Source: Primulina eburnea (lineage: Eukaryota > Streptophyta > Magnoliopsida > Lamiales > Gesneriaceae). From it: a DNA stretch of 64,000 nt. This document shows, piece after piece, positions 47,565 to 59,936 of this stretch. The stretch is taken from the NCBI RefSeq assembly GCF_022965805.1, contig NC_133104.1:37740682-37804681 (forward strand), written 5' to 3'. Position 1 is the stretch's first letter. Every line of letters begins with the position of its first letter. Made by a program: the position numbers and the translations under genes. A model generated the notes under the pieces. The model worked only from the letters and a program-made list of their open reading frames with translations, was not told the origin of the DNA and did no database searches.

Positions 47565-48739
47565 AATATGAACTAAACAAAAAATTATTCGGTAAAAACA
47601 AGAATAACTCAAGAAATTAGACAAATAATTCGGTCAAAAAAATAACTTATCTCACAAATCTCAAATTATCTAACGAAATTATACAACTAATCATCAAAAT
47701 TTATTCTGCACAAAAATATATATAAGCAATTAATTATTGGCCAAGATCTTCAAGAATGAATAGTTCATGTGTTTTACAAGGAGAACACGGAGCTCGAAAT
47801 AATGTTAACCAACATTGTTCTAATATCATTCCGTCAAACCAAAATTAACCCATTTTGTCAAACCAATTATGTCAAAACAAAATTAACCCATTCTCGTTGA
47901 CTCCTATTTCAAGCATATTCTCTAAATTAACCCATTCCGTCAAACAAAAATTGTTTTAATACCATGATAATGATCTTTCATGCAGAAACACTTTATGAAT
48001 CCCAAAATCATGGACATTGATGGCAGTATTTGGTAAAAACAAAAAATTCAAGTTCAGAATAATGTGTCAAAATTTATTAACAAAAAACCTTGAACTGGAT
48101 TTTTTCAAGCATATTATTGTTCAAGCTTTTTTGTGCAAATGGTGTTTGTCTAAGCAAATTTTCTGGCGTAAATTCAAGATTTTTTGTGCAAATCGCAGCC
48201 CTAAACTTTTCCAGCTACCATCTTGAACCTCACTTCTGAAAATGTCGCTAATGCTCGAGGATGGGGATGCCGATGATTTCTTTGGGGCCGAGCAAATTGT
48301 TTAGGACAACAACGAATAAAAACAAACGGGAAAGGGGTTATGAAAATGGCGAGTAGGAAGGGAGGACAACAAGTGCGTACAACGTAATTTGTTACAGGAG
48401 AGAGTTTCATCTGAAAGGGGAAGAACGAGGCAAAGTGGATGTGAGAAAACTCATTAATAATTGGGATTTAAAAAAAAATTGAAAAAAGGGTAAAAATGGA
48501 TGAAAGAGAGTGTAAAAATCATTTTTTATCATTCAAGAAAAAAATAAAAATTTATTTATTTATATGTTATTTTCAAATTTCAATTGAAAATGTTAAATTT
48601 ATAAAATCGTCTTAATTAATGAAAAACATATTGGTTGCTCATTTAATTTTTTATATTAAATATTTTATGCTCATGTTATATAGAGTTTAAATAATTTTAA
48701 TAGATTAAATTTTTATTTGATTTAATTATTGAGTTTTGA
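47565..48739. other. Intergenic, no gene seen
   Basis: AT-rich DNA with partial repeats of 'aattaacccattctgtcaaa' at about 47830-47950. Two 69-aa frames near 48017-48410 show no motif and are not called. Confidence 0.4.
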
Positions 48740-50667
48740 TGCCTTTTAAAATTGACACGTTTGGACGAATCCAGATTCATTTCAAAGTTGGCCCTTGCAA
48801 TTTAAAGACCATGCCTCATTATTGATCAAGGGTTCGACTACAGAGCCCAACAATACAATAAGGTGTTTGAGACATGAGTCCAAGATCATGAATTTCTAAC
48901 ATGCCTGGACCCTCATCCTTTGTTATTAAAGGTACGAACTGATTACCAGCTAGAGAATGTTGAGATATTCTCATTAATAAATAAGAGGTCTCGAAAAATA
49001 TGAGATTTTATCAAATCTCGTCGAGAAAAGGCAAGAGCCCTAATCGTCATGGTTAAGGAGTCTTACCGTCTAATGTTTTCTATCTCAGGTAGGATTATGC
49101 TACAACAAGAATCTTACACATTTCTTGTTTCTATAAATGTCTAGTATTGATCACAGTTTTATAATACTCAAATTATTTTGCTCATTTAGCATTACTATAT
49201 ATCTCTTTTAATTTTGCTCTCCGGAATAACTTAGGAATCAGGGGGCTCACGTCAGAAAACACTCTGACGCCCCTAACCCTACTTCTGTATATGCAGAGCC
49301 CATAGCACCGATCTGATCCACTCAACTGTGAAGATTCGAAAAACCACTCACTAGATCGAACCCAAGGTAAAATTTTTGTATGATCAATTGATGTCATCTG
49401 TGGAAAATTGAAGAAAAAGATATAAGATGATAAATAAAAGAGGAGGAAGAAAGATGTTTCATCGTCAAGAGCACCTAGGAAACAAGAATCGTGAGGATAA
49501 GCACCACGAAGAAGAATACTATGAAGAACAGTCTCGTGGAAAACCGAATTATCCGAACATTTCATCATCTTCCATGCATGAGCACATCTTGGGCTTCCAC
49601 AGAAGAGCCCTTGGTCTTTCTCGGACAACTTCAGGTCTTCCATGGAACAACTCTTGGTCTTCCCCGAAAGAGATTCTAGTATTCATGGTAAGAGCACATC
49701 TTGGTCTTCTGCGGAAGAACCCTATGTCTTCTTTCAAACAACTTCTGGTCTTCCACGAAAGAGCCCATGGTCTTCTTTGAAAGAGATTCTGGTCTTCATG
49801 AGAAGAGCCCATCCCGATCTTCCACCGAGCACACCCAGGTATTCCATGGCAGAACCACCGGTCTTCCCCAAAAAAGTTTCTGGTCTTCATGGGAAAAGCC
49901 CATCCTGGTCTTCCTCGAAAAACCTTTGGTCTTCCTCCGAGCCCCTTAAAATTGACACGTCTGGACGAATCCAGATCCATCTAAAAAATAACCCTAGCCC
50001 TTTAAGGCCCATTCCTCGTTATTAATCAAGGGCCCAGCAACTGATCCCAACTATACAGTAAGGTTTCCAAGTCCAGTAGTTCGAGCTCATGAATTTCTAA
50101 TAAGGTCAGACCCCTCAACCTTGTTTATTAAATGTCCGAACTGATTACTAGAAGTCTGAGTCCTCTCACAGGGCCAGGAAGCCCGATCCCTAATGCAATT
50201 AAGGAATGTGAAGAGATTCTTGTAAATAAATAAGATGTCCCGATAAATACGAGATGCAATCAAATTTCATCGAGATAAAGCACGAATCCTAGCTGTCATC
50301 AAGAGTCCTATCCTCCATGGTTAATGAGTCCTACTGTCTGATGTTTCCTATCTCATGTAGGATTCTACCAAAGCAAGAATTCTACTCCGAAAAGGTAACT
50401 AACATTTCTTGTTTCTATAAATATCAAGTATTGATCACACTTTTGTAACACTCAAATTCTTTTGCTTACTTAACATTACTATATCTCTATTTTAGTTTGG
50501 CTTTCCTGAATAATTTAAGCATTAGAGGGGTCACGCCAGAAAACTCTCTGGCTCCCCCTAACCCTACTTTTGTGTATGCAGAGCCCAGAGCACTCTCCCG
50601 ATCAACTCAGTTATGAATATTCGAAGACCAGTTCTCGAGACCAAACCCAAAGTAAATTTTGGTATCA
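48740..50667 (+). mobile_element. Small non-autonomous LTR element, Tat-type
   Basis: Two direct repeats, 48740 to about 49386 and 49940 to about 50667, begin near 'cttaaaattgacacgt' and end near 'aaattttggtatca'. They flank only about 550 bp. Just inside the first, 'ttgatgtcatctgtggaaa' is a worn form of the TTGGCGCCGTCTGTGGGAA primer-site block of Tat-lineage gypsy elements. LTR hallmarks such as 'tttctataaat' and 'gcccctaaccctac' are in both. The copies differ clearly, and one block near 50155-50205 is missing from the first, so the element is old. No convincing target duplication was found. Confidence 0.7.
49600..49940. repeat. Degenerate 20-30 bp tandem repeat (TGGTCTTC unit)
   Basis: The interior of the small LTR element consists of about fourteen spaced copies of TGGTCTTC or close variants, alternating with 'gaaagagcccat' and 'gaagagccc' pieces. 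Both strands stay open for over 100 codons because of the repetition. Confidence 0.8.
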
Positions 50668-52700
50668 TTAAATTTGATTTAAATTGTTTTGAACAAATTA
50701 GAGTTTACATTCATATTTGAAAATGAATAGTTTTCATCATCTCAAATTTGAACTATTGAATTCTTTTATTTTCAAATACCTATTTATGAATACATATATA
50801 TTTATAAATTATGAAATACTTAAATTATTATAATATATATTATTTATATGCACATACTTATATTATTATATATATATGTGCCTAATATATAAATTATATA
50901 TAATACAAATCAGGCGTCCGTTGTACAAGCGAGATAGTGAAAATTAATAAATTAAAACACTGAGGGGAGTGGAACACTGGAACCCGTCTCTTCAAAGGGC
51001 GGGACACAAATTTTTGTTTTTTTTTTTTATCATAATTTAATTAATTTAAAAAACCACAAAATCTTGATAAATCTTGAATAAAAATATTCAAAGGATTTGT
51101 GTTATTTACTATCATTCCCAATTGGGTGTTTTATTTTATGGATTTTGAAATGTAAAAGTCAAACATTGCCGCCTCTGTTGTCTTGTTTTTAACCTCACAT
51201 GTGGAATTTGACTTTTATTGTTTTATATTGATAGCAAAATCTAAAGTTGACCAGATTTTTTAGACAAACTGTAGTGGTTCACGTTATGGAAATTTAAGCT
51301 ATTAAAATTATTACTAGAAGAATGACGCGAAGATGCTCTGGTCTTTGAACGGAAAAAATTCAATCGCTTGAGCAAAAGGGACCAAATGTCGCCACATAAG
51401 CATTAGCAGCCTTCATCAGCTAGCGTTGAACATGAAAATGCCAAAAGTATTTGTTCAATGATTTCTTCAATGATGATGTTTTTTTCTAAAAAAGAAATGG
51501 TCATTACATAAAAAAAAAAAAAAAATGACCAAGCACATTTTCTAAATTTTTTCAAAAAATTAAAAAAATATTATTTTGATGAGAAAAAAATTGATATTAG
51601 AGAAGCACCGGGCATCCGCAGATATCCGAGTGGTTGATTAATGATCGATACTCTAGAAAAAAACTTCGTAAATTTTTGCCTGCATCGCAAATCAAAATAA
51701 ATAGTTTCTAGAGCAAATCGTGTACATCTTGACATCACAATTTAAGTCAATCCTAATTGTCAAGATTAATGTCCGACAACTACTTTTTTTCTAGCTAGGT
51801 TAGCTATTGCCAAAAGATCCAAGTTTGCTAATATAGCTCAACTAAAGATTAGATTAACTTACTGACGGAAAGCTTATATTGTAAACCCTTTTTCTCTATT
51901 ATAAACATTGTATATCAACAATAAAAATTTGAAGGAGATATTAAGATTAATAATTGACTACATCTTATGGAGAAAAATACTCTGAATAATCCCAATTGAC
52001 AGAAGTGATGGAAGATTTGAGTTTGATTCTATTTTTATTTTTATGCTCTCATTTATTGTTTTTATTAAAATAAGGCTTAAAATTATATAAGATAAGTAAA
52101 ATATTAAGTTTGAGAATAATATAACCAAAAAAACTCAAATTCATTTTTGATTTTTTTTTCCGAAATTATATTTTAATCAGTAATTTTTTATGATTTAAAT
52201 ATAAATTAAATTAATTATAAAAAAATGTACAACGCTCACATTTTCCAAAAAACAAAAAAGAGAAAGTCAGCGAGTATTGGTCCTTTAATTATGGAAAAAC
52301 GAAAAGTCAAAAGTTTGATGATATACATTAATTAAAACTCCAAATATGCATAAAGTCTTGTATATATTAAATAGCATTAGTGGAATACACTTGCTTTCAT
52401 TTGCATTTGACTGCTTTTTTAAATAAAGGGAAGAGTTGGGATTTACTTTTATGTTGGATCCGATGTTTTTTATTCAAAAGAAATTTATTAGTAAAAGAAA
52501 AAATTGATATTTTTTAATTTAATTAAATGGAATATTAAGACACGTGGAGTCATATTAATGGTTTTGGTGATTAATGCGATTTTTTTTAAACCAAAAAGTA
52601 AGAGTCAGCGTCCTCCCAATGCATCACGGCCGTTGATGAAGCCATCTTGATCGTGCGGTTGTAAGTAAGTTCTGAGCTTTTAGTGGGGATATAGGAAAAT
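50668..52700. other. AT-rich intergenic region
   Basis: No coding region, RNA gene or well-defined repeat is recognised. TA-rich runs lie at 50800-50900 and A runs near 51510. The sequence up to 53332 should contain distal WRKY regulatory DNA. Confidence 0.4.
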
Positions 52701-52710
52701 TCAAAAAGTG

Positions 52711-53164
52711 GGTCAACCAATCTCCCCACCCCACATGACGTCTTCCAGCTGTTTAGTCAGCCTTCTAAAAAATAATATTATTAACATATTATAATAATAT
52801 AAATTTATTTAATAAGATCAGAAGGATTTTCTTTTGACTTCCATGCTATGTTAAATGTCAGGAAAATATATAAAAAGCTTACGAGTCAAATAAAATTTTG
52901 GGATTTATGTTATTTTATAATTGAAGTATTTGGTCTTAATGGGTGAGCAAAGGGTGTAGTACGTTACCCTTCACAAACTGTACAAAGATTTGGAAGCAAG
53001 TAAAATCGATCTGGCAATACCAATTTCCTCAATATTCCACTCAAGGGGTGTCCCACCTCTCCCATTTTCAAAAACAAAAAGCCAGTATTTTGGCATTTTT
53101 GCCCACCGCATAGAAATGTTCGAAGACCGAATATCAGCCGTTGGATGGTAATCGACCTTTGACT
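52711..53164. promoter_or_regulatory. W-box cluster upstream of the WRKY gene
   Basis: Three W-box cores lie within about 620 bp of the start codon. They are GGTCAA (reverse of TTGACC) at 52711-52716, TTGACT at 52834-52839 and TTGACT at 53159-53164. WRKY factors bind TTGAC[C/T], and many WRKY promoters carry such sites, so auto- or cross-regulation is plausible. The motif is short and expected by chance at some rate. Confidence 0.4.
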
Positions 53165-53332
53165 ATCGTCCAGTTCACCTTTCGTCTCATCCCATATATT
53201 CCCCCTCACTCCTCTCCACATTCACATCTCTCGTTCTGTTTGAATTCCGTCAACAAAACTGAATAATTTACAGCAGAAAACTCTCAACATTGGATTTTTA
53301 AGGTGACCACCCTTTTCATTCGTCAGCAGAAA

Positions 53333-54924
53333 ATGGCTGTGGAATTGCTCGGCTATTCCAATCGAAACGAGCATATGGTGATTCAGGATGCTGCATTGGC
53401 CGGGATTAAATCAATGGAGCATTGGATTCGAGCGGTCTCTCACAATCAGCAGCAGCAGCAGCAGAGCCAAAATCAGCTACTCAACTGCAAAGAAATAACC
53501 GATTTAACGGTTTCCAACTTCAAAAAGGTTTGTTCTATTCTCAACCGTAGCGGGCATGCCCGATTCCGCCGTGCTCCTGTTCAACCACTACCTCACGCCG
53601 CGGGGTCGAATGCTCCTCAGCTTCAAACCCAAACATCTGGATCTTGCGAGCGTCAAAATCCGGCTTCTGGAATCTACCAACATCAGCCTCTGAGTTTCTT
53701 CCCCAAGTCCACTACTCCGGCGGCGACTGCAGCCTTCGACGCTTGATTTCTCCAAACCCTCGGCGCTGGCCTTAGTTAAAGACACGTCTGAGGTAATGGG
53801 AAAGGAAGGATTTAACTTATCGACGGCGGTGACGACATCAGGAAACTCGGGTTCAACTTTTTTGTCTTCGATTACTGGTGAAGGAAGCGTTTCAAATGGA
53901 AAGGGTGGGTCGCCGTCGACGATTCTGGCGCCGGCTTTCTCCGCGGGGAAGCCGCCTCTGTCAGGGAAGAGATGCAGGGAGCATGACCACTCTGAAAACT
54001 TCTCCGGCAAGATCTCGGGTTCTGGCCGCTGCCACTGCAAAAAGAAGTAATTTCATACCATGTTCTTTGCTTAAACATCTTATCGAATTCATCCATCGGT
54101 TGCCCTTTTTGCCTTTCTCTGTCTCATCTAACAAAATTACTAGAATCTCTTTGCTCATCAAATTGAAACCAGATTCAGTCAAGAGAATATTACTATGAAA
54201 AATGTTGTGTGCCAAAAACAAATATTAGGCGACGAAATTTTGATCATGGAATTTGGCGTTATTGAAGAAGGCCAGGCGCTAACTGGCACACAGATAAAAT
54301 TAAAATTGGGTAGAAACAAAGTGGACAGATAATAAAAGCTGAACCTTAAGAACTGCGTGCTTGAAACTCCCGGCGTAGATTAGTGTCTGTTGGCTGCTCT
54401 TGTTCATGAGCAATTTCACGCAATGATTTACTACAGATTCAAGTGCTGAAATTTATTGAACTTGGGACCGTTTCTTATTAAAATTGCGCCATTGTGACTG
54501 TAGGAAATTGAGGGTGAAGAACACCATTAGAGTGCCAGCCATTAGCTCAAAAGTTGCAGATATACCCGCGGACGATTACTCTTGGAGAAAATACGGTCAA
54601 AAACCAATCAAAGGATCCCCATACCCACGGTAATTTCGGTGCACCAATACCAACACACCATATATTAAACGAATTCGCGTTAATCGACAAACAGTCTGGC
54701 TAATCGATCTTTTTGCGCCAAATTTCAGGGGTTATTATAGATGCAGTACGGCGAAGGATTGCCCGGCTAGGAAGCATGTGGAGAGGGCGAAGGATGAACC
54801 AAAGATGCTGATTGTTACCTACGAGGGGGAACACCGGCATGTTCGAGGTGTGTTGCCGGAGATCTCTGCCGGCGGCAGTGGCGCTCAGCTTCTTGTTTTT
54901 GAGTCAACGCAGAGGTTGAATTAA
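53333..54924 (+). pseudogene. WRKY transcription factor, group IId, three exons, apparent frameshift in exon 1
   Basis: Predicted exons are 53333-54046, 54504-54629 and 54729-54924, with GT-AG introns at the usual group IId positions. These proteins are nuclear, bind W-boxes and act mostly in defence and stress responses. Exon 1 starts MAVELLGYS and holds a Gln run and the GHARFRR (HARF) motif. Later it has the [15 protein letters not shown] block and the Cys/basic cluster RCHCKKK. Exons 2-3 hold WRKYGQK (54583-54603) and a CX5CX23HXH zinc finger ending HRH. However, the first half of exon 1 reads in one frame to a TGA at 53744, while the second half, from about 53736 (STLDFSKPS), is one frame over. 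A one-base indel between about 53700 and 53746 would explain this. It is either a real inactivating mutation or a sequencing error. Confidence 0.85.
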
Positions 54925-56696
54925 AAGATCGCGGAAGGGAAAATTGCAATTTGATTAGAATATGAGGTCTTGTTTGCGAACATATTTCTAGTTTTGTAGG
55001 GTTAGTGGACTCGGATGGTAAAAAGTAAACTGCTTCATTTTGTACATTGCTCGTTGTTTCTAAACTTCAAGGATTTATTTACTTTTTGAGATCACTATTA
55101 TTATTCCAGGCATTATATTCTCATTTTGAATGTATATTTTAGGGCAACTTAAATTTTATAAAAATACTAAATTAGTAGTTTTTTTGCTTATTATTCTATT
55201 GACAAAAATCTGTTTGAGATCGTCTTATGAAAGAATCTAATTATATTATATCCTGACTAGTCCAAACTATCTGTCCAACCCGAGCTTCTGAACCATTTTG
55301 TGATGCAAAACCCTAGCAGATTTCGACTCTCTGTCTCTCTCTTCGAATCCGTATCTCATCTCTTCCGAAGTTGCTGTTATTATTCGGATGTTAAGTAGAG
55401 ATCACTCTTATTTTATTCCCTCCAAACAATCAACTGGATTCACCTTTTGTTCCATGGACAATACTAATTTACGTTTGAGTTCATTATTCTTTTAATTTCC
55501 AGATTGCATTATAGAAACTAGAAAAAAGTGCGTTGAGAAATAGAAAGGACGATCGGTGATGGCGGCAGCACAATGGTGCAGCTGTGGCCTTCGGTTGTGA
55601 GGGAAGTGGTGGCCGAAATTTCCATGTCAAACACAAGAAGGTGGCCGAATTTTCTTTATAGAAAATAAGGTGGTGGCCGAAATTGTGTTTTTGAGGAGAG
55701 ATAATTCAAGTCTAGATATTTTTTTTTATCTCATAACTTGATTGTGTTATATTGTATGAAGTATGAACTCTTGATTACATGTATTTATTATTTGTGATAA
55801 ATCAACTTGGATCGTTCTACTAGAATGCTCTAGGGGACTAGGATTAGGAATTTTCACCTTGCCAAATCTCAAATATCAAATTATTAACTTATCAACTCTT
55901 AATAATATATCATAAGATAAAATAGAATATTATCTATTTATCATGTCTACTATCTAGACTTGATAAATCCATGTTTCTATAATCTCCTTTAGATAATTTG
56001 ATTAGTTAGAAAAACTACAAGCAATGTTTGATTAGGGCACTACAGTCCAACGAGTCAGAACTTTCACTAGATGTTTTGTTTAACTATGACTCTTGCTAAT
56101 TAGAGTTTCACCACGATACTCAAAGCCCATTAATCAAACAAATAATTTGTAGTTTCATCATATAATCTCGATTGAGGATCAGATATGAGGATAAACAACT
56201 CGTTATATTTATGCAAAATTAAACTTTTCGAAAACCACTTAATCCAAGTCAATGTAAAAATCAACTTTCCACTCAATTTTGGCAGCTGCCAATTTTGGAA
56301 TAACTTCACAAAATTTAGATAGTTGCACATACAATTTTAGAAGTCATGTTAACTATCACAACTTGCAAATATGAAATGCACTAATAAACATATTTGTAAG
56401 CCAATTGTTTGATCTCCATCAACTACAATCACCAAATTTAACTCCTTAAATTTGATTATCTCAGAGGGAACATAAAAATAATACTTGTTGAGAAATATAG
56501 CTAGTCGTGAGTTCACAACTTAGGTGATTCGAGACAACGCATGTTCGTTATACAAGATTATCCTTGTTAGCCTCATTCTGTGTATCAACACTTTGATAAC
56601 AAGAACATCAAAATTCATTTCTGATTGTACCCATTGAATCATATTAAGAGCATCTAGTAGTATCATTCCATGATTTCTTAGGTATCACTAATAGTG
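54925..56696. other. Intergenic, probably TE-derived
   Basis: After the WRKY gene a faint MITE remnant may lie at about 55200-55235. At 55595-55690 'ggtggccgaaattt' recurs three times. The sequence at 56000-56690 joins across the solo LTR to 57719-57785 and has the flavour of an old retrotransposon non-coding region. No coding motif was recognised. Confidence 0.35.
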
Positions 56697-57718
56697 TGTT
56701 GGAAACTAAATTTCAGTTATTTGACAAACTAAGCTTCGAAACATATTTGAATAACTGATCAAAGGCAACGAGCTTAACTGACTCAAATAATTACAACTGT
56801 TAGTTGTCTCTAGCTGAAGATTAATGCGTACCAGCTAGATATTATACACGTCATCAGTTGAAGCAGAGATCTAACTTGACTGATCAGTTGGGAACTGATC
56901 AGTTATGAGTTTTCCAGCAAAGTATCTTTCAGCTGATCATCAGCTGTACACGTCATCAGTTGAGAACGACAATCGACAAATAGTACAACAGACTGCAACT
57001 AGTAGTGGAACGCTGCATTTCAGAGATTGCAGTGTACGATTGTCAGATAATATCGACGTGACAATCAACGGATATAAAGATTCAAATGATATTTAATATT
57101 ACCGTTGAGAAGGAAACCTATAAATAGGTGAAAAGAGCAGCTGAGAAGATAGCACGCGAATTACTATTCTATTCAAGCTTGATGTTACTCTGCTAAAATC
57201 ACAACTCGCATTCATATATCAAAGCTCAATCTTATCAGATTTATCAGTAGCAATCAAGGCTACATTTACGAGCTTGCTAGCACCTTGAAATCTTTGTTAG
57301 ATCTATTCAGTTGTGTTATATTAAGTCACGCACTGTAAAAGCTTTTGTGAACTAAGAGTATCAGTTTGACAGTGTTAAGTCCAAGCTGAAGTGGGTCAGT
57401 GCAACATGTGTATTTGATCAAAGTCTTTTAGTGATAATCATATCTTCGTGATAGAAGGGGTGACGTAGGAGTTATTCTATTCTCCGAACATCCAGAAACA
57501 TATCGTGTGTTTTTCATTTCAGTTACTTTCAGTTATTCTCTTTCAGTCAGTTTACTTCCGCAACTGTTTTCTAGTTAAACTGATTGTTATCGACTGACGA
57601 GATACCGAGTGTCAGTTTGTAACTAAACTGAACCCATTATTCGAAAAGATTACATAATCAGTGAGTGTTTATTCAACCCCTCTTCTAAACACTTATCACC
57701 TACTAACCGATCCTTTCA
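56697..57718 (+). mobile_element. Solo LTR, copia-like, TSD TAGTG
   Basis: This 1022-bp segment begins TGTTGGAAACTAAA and ends CGATCCTTTCA. Perfect 5-bp duplications TAGTG flank it (56692-56696 and 57719-57723). It is related to the solo LTR at 23063-24603 through 'agaaggggtgacgtaggag', 'tctccgaacatcca' and the terminal 'aaccgatcct', and has the same orientation. A 'gatcagttgggaactgatca' palindrome lies near 56883. No coding region. Confidence 0.88.
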
Positions 57719-57787
57719 TAGTGTATGCAAGAACTAACAATTTATGATTAGCATATTGTATAGTCCCTTAATATCATACAATATCCG

Positions 57788-59821
57788 ATGGAATATGCAA
57801 CCATACAGTATCTAAGGGGACCCGAGCTCCGATACAGTGGAATGGAGAAAATTGCTTTGGGCTTGATCATGACCGCCCGGAAGCTAAGGCCCTATTTCCT
57901 GTCGCATCAAATCATTGTTCTTACCTATAGTCCTCTCGGCAGGATCATGACTCACTCTGAAGTGTCCGGACGAATGATCAAGTGGACAGTAGAGTTGGGG
58001 GAGTATGACATTGAATACAAACCCCGGGTTGCCATCAAAGCACAAGCTCTGTCAGATATTTTATCCGAGATGGTCAAACCGAATGAAGGAGGAAGTATGA
58101 CGAATATTCGTGGATGGGCGTCTAGCCTTGCCGGGTGTGGAGTAGGGGTTGTGATAATATCTCCCCCAAGAGAAAAGATTAAACTAGCACTGAGAATTGA
58201 CTCCTGGGTAACCAACAATGAGGTCGAGTATGAGGCTGTCCTAGCTGGAATCCAAGCTGCCCGGGAAGTCGGGGCTTCCTGGATTATTCTGTATTCTGAT
58301 TCGCAGCTCATTACTCAACAGATAAAGGGCGTGTATGAAGCTAAGGATGACATGATGCTAAAGTATTTACAGCTCATCAAAGCCCGAGCAGAAGTTTTTG
58401 CGGACTGGGGTATTGAACAAATACCCCGGGAGGAGAATAGCGAGACAGATGCTGTGGCAAAAATGGCTGCTTCTTTGTCAGAAGTTAGTACCCGGGAGAT
58501 CTTGCATGCATCTCGGCTAATCCTTTCTACTGAGGAAGAAATGTTACCAGAACCCGAGGACTCCTGGATGACACCTCTGATCAAGTTCATCGTAAATAAT
58601 GAACTACACGAGGACAGAGCCCGAGCTCAGAAAACTAAGAGACAAGATCCCAGGTTTGTTCTCTTAAATAATATTTTGTACAGGAGATCGTTCCAGGGAC
58701 CTCTTTTAAAATGCTTATCAGAGAAGGAGGTGGATTATGTCCTCCGAGAGATTCATGAAGGATGTTGTGCTGAGCACCTCAGAGGAATGTCTTTGGTCCG
58801 GAAAACAATGCTTGTCGATTTTTGGTGGCCAACTCTTAGTCAAGATTCTGCTCGGATGGTCCAATCTTGTGAGGGCTGTCAGCATAACTCGAATTTTAAA
58901 CACAGCCCGGCTACTCTCATGAAGCCTATCTGGGCATCTTGCCCCTTTGATCAATGGGGCACGGATATTGTAGGTTCCTTCTCAATTGCCCGAGCTCAGA
59001 AAAAATTCTCGTTAGTAGCGGTGGATTACTTTTCCAAGTGGGTAGAAGCTGAACCCTTGGCAAAAATCAATGAGCATGAAGTATTAAAATTTTCGTGGAA
59101 GAACATTGTGTGCCGATTTGGAGTGCCCAGATGACTAATCTCAGATAATGGGAGACAATTTCATGACAAAAAAATTATGTCATGGTGTCGGGAGATGAAG
59201 ATCACTCAGTCTTTCACATCTGTTGCCTATCCTCAAGCTAATTGCCAAACAAAAGTCGTCAATAGAATCATTTTACAGGCATTGAAACCAGGCTTCAGGG
59301 CAAAGGAAAGGACTGAGTGGAAGAATTACCCAGTGTTCTCTGGGCTTACAAAACTACTCCTCGGGCACCTACTCAAGAAACTCCGTTCAACTTGGTATAT
59401 GGTTCTAAAGCAGTCCTTCCGGTAGAAATCGGGCGAATTTCTTCCCGGGTAGCATCTTACCCGGATGACAATGACCAGAGCCGGGCCATGGAATTGGACT
59501 TAATAGGAGAAAAGAGAGACCGAGCATTCATTCGAATAGAATCGTACAGGATCCGGGTTATGAAATCATATAACAAAAATGTACGAATCCGTGGGGGATC
59601 TAGTCATGAAAAAATTCAACCCTGCGGGGGAAGTTGGGAAGCTGGAAGCTCGGTGGGAAGGACCTTATAAAATTTCCCGGAGGGTCAGCTCGGAATCTTT
59701 TTATTTAGAAGATGCGCAAGGACGCTCTCTCAAAAGGCTCTCTCAAAAGGCCTTGGAATGTATTGGCATCTTACTCAAAACCCGGATTGTATCAGATCCC
59801 GGTATCTCATTTCATCTGTGA
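57788..59821 (+). pseudogene. Broken Tat-type pol (RNase H, second RNase H, integrase)
   Basis: Frame 57788-59134 covers the RT-linked RNase H end (GMEKIALGLI, LRPYFLSHQI), then the extra RNase H (GVGVVIISP, TNNEVEYEAVLAGI, LYSDSQLI) and integrase to FGVPR. There a TGA stops it. Later frames 59177-59425, 59317-59670 and 59579-59821 continue integrase and the tail with shifts near 59320 and 59600. The integrase motif after YPQAN reads CQTKVVN, so the catalytic Glu is Lys. The extra RNase H has also lost its first Asp. It is inactive. Confidence 0.85.
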
Positions 59822-59936
59822 AATATTTGAAGACCCGATGCTCTTATTCACTCTGAGTTATGTTTCAACAAAATTACAAGTATGACTGATCGGACAACGA
59901 GTCAAGCTCTAGCCCGACTATTTTAGGGATGAGTGG

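Noticed and set aside
48017..48410. Two 69-aa frames on opposite strands
   Set aside because: No motif and no conserved context.
49427..50025. Open frames of 117-143 aa on both strands
   Set aside because: Produced by the TGGTCTTC repeat. They could be a remnant coding region but nothing recognisable is encoded.
50668..50677. TTTGA near 50673 as a target duplication matching 48735-48739
   Set aside because: It would put the LTR end at an A run instead of CA and off the aligned LTR boundary. Probably chance in AT-rich DNA.
53303..53332. Upstream in-frame extension of the WRKY gene
   Set aside because: No ATG there. MAVELLGYS at 53333 is the family's normal start.
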